Shown in pieces: positions 50,957-52,982 of a stretch of 52,982 nucleotides of DNA. How positions within the stretch are numbered: the stretch's first letter is position 1; each line of letters opens with the position of its first letter. The notes below the pieces were generated by a model. It made no database searches and was not told the DNA's origin. It saw only the letters and a program-made list of their open reading frames with translations. A program made the position numbers and the translations under genes. Source of the DNA: Fructobacillus fructosus KCTC 3544. GTDB lineage: Bacteria; Bacillota; Bacilli; Lactobacillales; Lactobacillaceae. The stretch lies in NCBI RefSeq assembly GCF_001438695.1, contig NZ_JQBH01000008.1, positions 34,354 to 87,335 on the forward strand. The letters run 5' to 3'.

Positions 50957-51198
50957 TCATCGACTATTTGAAAGCTAAGTGGGCTAACTCGATACTCTTT
51001 GTTTTCAAATAATACATGAACAAAAGGGTAGTCAGTTAGATATCCAGGAATTGTATTCATTTCAATAGAATCTAGAATACCGTTGCTTTTGTACCAAGTA
51101 ATCGGATCCATACGGTCTATTGAAACAACACAATTTGGGTCAGTTGTTAAGTCTATCCACCCCATAGGGGCGAGATTTGCGTATATGTGTTTAGACAT
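50953..51198 (-). CDS. Hypothetical protein, 81 aa
   Basis: Leftward ORF with AAAGGAG on its own strand 7 nt before the ATG. Aromatic, beta-rich (GWIDLTTDPNCVVSIDRMDPITWYK). No family recognised. It is divergent from the gene at 51270, sharing the region with palindrome copy 1. Confidence 0.55.
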   Translation of the reverse strand: MSKHIYANLAPMGWIDLTTDPNCVVSIDRMDPITWYKSNGILDSIEMNTIPGYLTDYPFVHVLFENKEYRVSPLSFQIVDD

Positions 51199-51215
51199 AA
51201 CTATTCTCCTTTCAA

Positions 51216-51246
51216 TTTACTAGGCATTGGGGTGCCAGTGGTTAAA
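51216..51246. promoter_or_regulatory. Palindrome, copy 1, between divergent prophage genes
   Basis: TACTAGGCA and TGCCAGTG arms around a 6-nt spacer (51218-51240), flanked by TT and TTAAA. A second copy is at 51808. The GGCA/TGCC pair is replaced by GGTA/TACC in copy 2. Confidence 0.5.
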
Positions 51247-51269
51247 GGATAGCAAAAAAAGGAGGAGAC

Positions 51270-51629
51270 ATGGAAAAGAAAGATAATTTTTTGGAATTAG
51301 CAAAAAAGATGTTTCCAAATCCTACGCAAGAGGTTTTAGAAACACCTAAAAAAGTCTATATAGATGGACATCCAATTGATTTCGTTAGCGAAGTGGAGTC
51401 GGAAGTTTTTGGTAAGGACATAGTAAAAGTGAAAATGACCTTTTTGGCTAAAAGCTTTAAATCAGAAAGCATGAAAGAAAAACCAGAACTATCTCAAGAA
51501 TTAGAAAACATTAAAAGCACGCTCGATAGTATTGATGTAAACAAAGAGAGCAGTGCTGACACACTACTCTCAATGTCTGCAAAGATTATTAACTTAGCTA
51601 ACAAAATCAAAGCTTCTCGCTGTCAATAA
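51270..51629 (+). CDS. Hypothetical phage protein, 119 aa
   Basis: N-terminal helix FLELAKKMFPNPTQEVLE, a short beta part (KVYIDGHPIDFVSEVESEVFG), then a long helical C-terminus. RBS AAAGGAGG. Its end overlaps the leftward DUF1508 gene by 23 nt. No family recognised. Confidence 0.6.
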   Translation: MEKKDNFLELAKKMFPNPTQEVLETPKKVYIDGHPIDFVSEVESEVFGKDIVKVKMTFLAKSFKSESMKEKPELSQELENIKSTLDSIDVNKESSADTLLSMSAKIINLANKIKASRCQ

Positions 51630-51789
51630 CATAAGTTCCGGTATCAACGTTCTCTTTAATGGACTGAATTGTTTTTTCAGCGCTACTTTTCAAAAGATAA
51701 GTTTCACTTTGGGCAACTACTTGGCCATTTTCAGATTTCAATAAGAAATAGTATTGGTCATCGATTGATTTTCTAATTACAAAATACAT
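51607..51789 (-). CDS. YegP-like DUF1508 protein, 60 aa
   Basis: The DUF1508 pattern is clear: YFVIRKSIDDQYYFLLKSE, NGQVVAQSETY, and a final KTIQSIKENV. Function unknown in the family. GGAGG lies upstream on the minus strand. A rare leftward gene within a rightward early operon. Confidence 0.7.
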   Translation of the reverse strand: MYFVIRKSIDDQYYFLLKSENGQVVAQSETYLLKSSAEKTIQSIKENVDTGTYVIDSEKL

Positions 51790-51807
51790 GACACTATCCT
51801 CCTTTCA

Positions 51808-51833
51808 TTTACTAGGTACGTCACTACCAGTAA
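51808..51833. promoter_or_regulatory. Palindrome, copy 2, between divergent prophage genes
   Basis: TTACTAGGTA and TACCAGTAA arms around CGTCAC. Same position relative to flanking genes as copy 1. Confidence 0.5.
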
Positions 51834-51861
51834 CAAAAGGATAACAAAAAAGGAGCGAAGC

Positions 51862-51984
51862 ATGAAAAAAGAAGATGAAGAATTTTATCAAATCCCCAAT
51901 TGGGTTTCTATAGTCGTCAGTATAATCGGCGGTCTCATTGGTTCACTAACAACTACATTCCTGATGTATATGTTTTCAAAATGA
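51862..51984 (+). CDS. Small membrane protein, 40 aa
   Basis: Acidic N-terminus (KKEDEEFYQIPN) and one membrane helix (WVSIVVSIIGGLIGSLTTTF). RBS AAGGAG before the ATG. Function unknown. Confidence 0.5.
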   Translation: MKKEDEEFYQIPNWVSIVVSIIGGLIGSLTTTFLMYMFSK

Positions 51985-52006
51985 TACCAAAAGAAAGGAG
52001 GCAAAA

Positions 52007-52213
52007 ATGGTTTTTGACCCTAACGGCAGTCGAATGTTCACCATTAAAGGGCTAATGGAAGAAATGAAGACGTCGCGAGAAAAAGTTGAGCTTCTTATTA
52101 ACATGCCTGGATGTCCTGAATTTTATTACCCAACACAAAAGAGGCCGGTATATCCAGAAGCTGAAATGGCAGCGTTTATTAAAGCGCATACGACTTATAG
52201 AAAAGATATTTAG
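52007..52213 (+). CDS. DUF771-like phage DNA-binding protein, 68 aa
   Basis: MFTIKGLMEEMKTSREKVELLINMPGCPEFYYPTQKRPVYPEAEM resembles wHTH phage early proteins (DUF771/excisionase type). RBS AAAGGAGG. Probably an early regulator. Confidence 0.5.
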   Translation: MVFDPNGSRMFTIKGLMEEMKTSREKVELLINMPGCPEFYYPTQKRPVYPEAEMAAFIKAHTTYRKDI

Positions 52214-52228
52214 AAAGGAAGTGATGAA

Positions 52229-52453
52229 ATGACAAATAGCATGTTTTGGAATGGAGTAATCAACTGGTTCTTCCTATTTGGGGCAATCGGTGGATTTATT
52301 TACATTGTGACCCTGTCGCTGGATAAAAAACCATTGTTTGGTGACAACGACGTGGATCGTGACATTGCACATAACGAACGCAAGAAAGCACAACGATTTT
52401 TTAAAGCACAGAAAAAAGCTCTCAAGGCTGCAACCAAGAGAGCTAAGGCATAA
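52229..52453 (+). CDS. Hypothetical membrane protein, 74 aa
   Basis: One membrane segment (WFFLFGAIGGFIYIVTLSL) then a basic Lys/Ala-rich tail. RBS AAGGAAG. No family recognised. Confidence 0.55.
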   Translation: MTNSMFWNGVINWFFLFGAIGGFIYIVTLSLDKKPLFGDNDVDRDIAHNERKKAQRFFKAQKKALKAATKRAKA

Positions 52454-52502
52454 AGTTTCCCAGAAAGAAATTTATGCCTCTAGTATATCACGGAGGATAA
52501 AA

Positions 52503-52700
52503 ATGACAATTGAAAACAGCATGATGATGCACCCAGAAAACACGCAACGGATTGAACGGTATGAACAATTGCAGGATGCCATTTATGCAAAGCGTGACGA
52601 AATTAATGATCTAAAAAGTACCAAGGAAGACTTGGAGGCTGACATTGACGAGAAGTACGCAGAACTTGGTGACTTACAACGGGAGGTTGCAGAATTATGA
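52503..52700 (+). CDS. Coiled-coil phage protein, 65 aa
   Basis: A coiled coil (AIYAKRDEINDLKSTKEDLE, then ADIDEKYAELGDLQREV) fills the second half. GGAGGA upstream. Overlaps the next start by 4 nt. Confidence 0.55.
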   Translation: MTIENSMMMHPENTQRIERYEQLQDAIYAKRDEINDLKSTKEDLEADIDEKYAELGDLQREVAEL

Positions 52701-52982
52701 CAGAAGCAATTACACTTCCGTCTGAATTAATTCAAGACGGAAAGATTGAGTTTAAAAACTTAGATCAGTACCTATCCATGGCCGATAAGTATGTTGAATA
52801 TGGCAACAACTTTGTCGTGACAGAAGAAACCATGAAGGGTGCTAAGGACGAAAAAGCGCTGATTAACAAGATGGTTAAGGAGTCGGCTTCAAGGCGTTCT
52901 GACATTGAAAAAAACATGCTTGCTACTTGGCTACCAGTTAAGGAAAAGATGATGAATGCCGAGAAGAAGCTCAAATCGGCAG
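52697..52982 (+). CDS. DUF1351-like phage protein, partial (95 codons seen)
   Basis: Start ATG overlaps the previous stop (ATGA). The visible part (GKIEFKNLDQYLSMADKYVEYGNNFVVTEETMKGAKDEKALINKM) matches DUF1351 of Lactobacillales phages. It runs off the right end of the window. Role in early replication or recombination is inferred from usual neighbours. Confidence 0.7.
   Translation, partial: MTEAITLPSELIQDGKIEFKNLDQYLSMADKYVEYGNNFVVTEETMKGAKDEKALINKMVKESASRRSDIEKNMLATWLPVKEKMMNAEKKLKSA

Larger units (their letters stand above)
44715..52982. mobile_element. Prophage, left part (continues past the window)
   Basis: Integrase, leftward lysogeny-expressed accessory genes, CI-like repressor, Cro, antirepressor, early genes, DUF1351. 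The left end lies between tRNA-Thr and the integrase; the right end is out of view. AT content is higher than in the host part. Confidence 0.9.

Noticed and set aside
1-52982. CRISPR array, restriction-modification or retron
   Set aside because: No regularly spaced identical repeats of 24-37 bp, no cas genes, no methyltransferase/restriction pair and no reverse transcriptase were seen.

Overview
The window looks like the chromosome of a low-to-moderate GC lactic acid bacterium. The host genes fit Lactobacillaceae of the Leuconostoc/Weissella/Fructobacillus type: MurT/GatD and a FemA/B-type ligase for peptidoglycan, Rex, class Ib NrdH-E-I-F, a KimA-like K+ importer, a MutY without an Fe-S cluster, and tRNA genes without encoded CCA. 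The genus is my inference and I cannot fix it from the sequence alone. There are three zones.

(1) 1 to about 13.8 kb: a mobile element with a complete head-building and packaging module but no tail, lysis or host-recognition genes. In order it carries an XRE repressor (1823-2449, -) divergent from a Cro-like regulator, small early ORFs, a D5/P4-type helicase, a likely iteron origin, small ORFs, a late-activator-like protein, HNH, TerS, TerL, a DUF1056-like membrane protein, portal, prohead protease, HK97-type capsid, two head connectors, an excisionase-like protein and a tyrosine integrase. This is what a capsid-forming phage-inducible chromosomal island (cf-PICI type satellite) is expected to look like, rather than a phage. 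The integrase end abuts the 3' end of a thioredoxin-like gene. The other end is not recognisable and may lie left of the window. Four minus/plus genes at the far left (zinc ribbon, amphipathic helix protein, unknown, GNAT) may be its cargo.

(2) 13.8 to 44.7 kb: ordinary host chromosome. It holds a thioredoxin-like protein, a MetF-like protein, KimA, murT-gatD, tdk-prfA-prmC-sua5, ptsH with a cre-overlapped promoter, tsaB-rimI-GNAT-tsaD, rex, femX-like, a HAD phosphatase, a CPBP protease, a TetR/MmpL pair, tRNA-Tyr and tRNA-Gln, hflX, a phosphoglycerate-mutase-like protein, a CNNM/CorC protein, nrdH-nrdE-nrdI-nrdF, PAP2, a 47-aa basic protein, mutY, an AI-2E family protein, and tRNA-Leu and tRNA-Thr. 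Intrinsic terminators bound most of the transcription units.

(3) 44.7 kb to the right end: the left part of a second, tailed-phage-like prophage placed beside tRNA-Thr. It has an integrase, a leftward accessory block (DUF1828/1829, DUF6978-like, TM2, membrane proteins), a CI-like S24 repressor, Cro, an antirepressor and small early genes, and is cut off inside a DUF1351 gene. It could be a helper for the satellite, which is inference only.

The most notable non-coding signals are: a candidate satellite origin with inverted iteron arrays around an AT-rich core (4345-4583); three copies of a two-hairpin motif in the prophage accessory block, with a compensatory change in one stem (47502-47968); two copies of a 23-26 bp palindrome between divergent prophage genes (51216-51246, 51808-51833); and helically phased repeats next to the prophage integrase (44811-44871).
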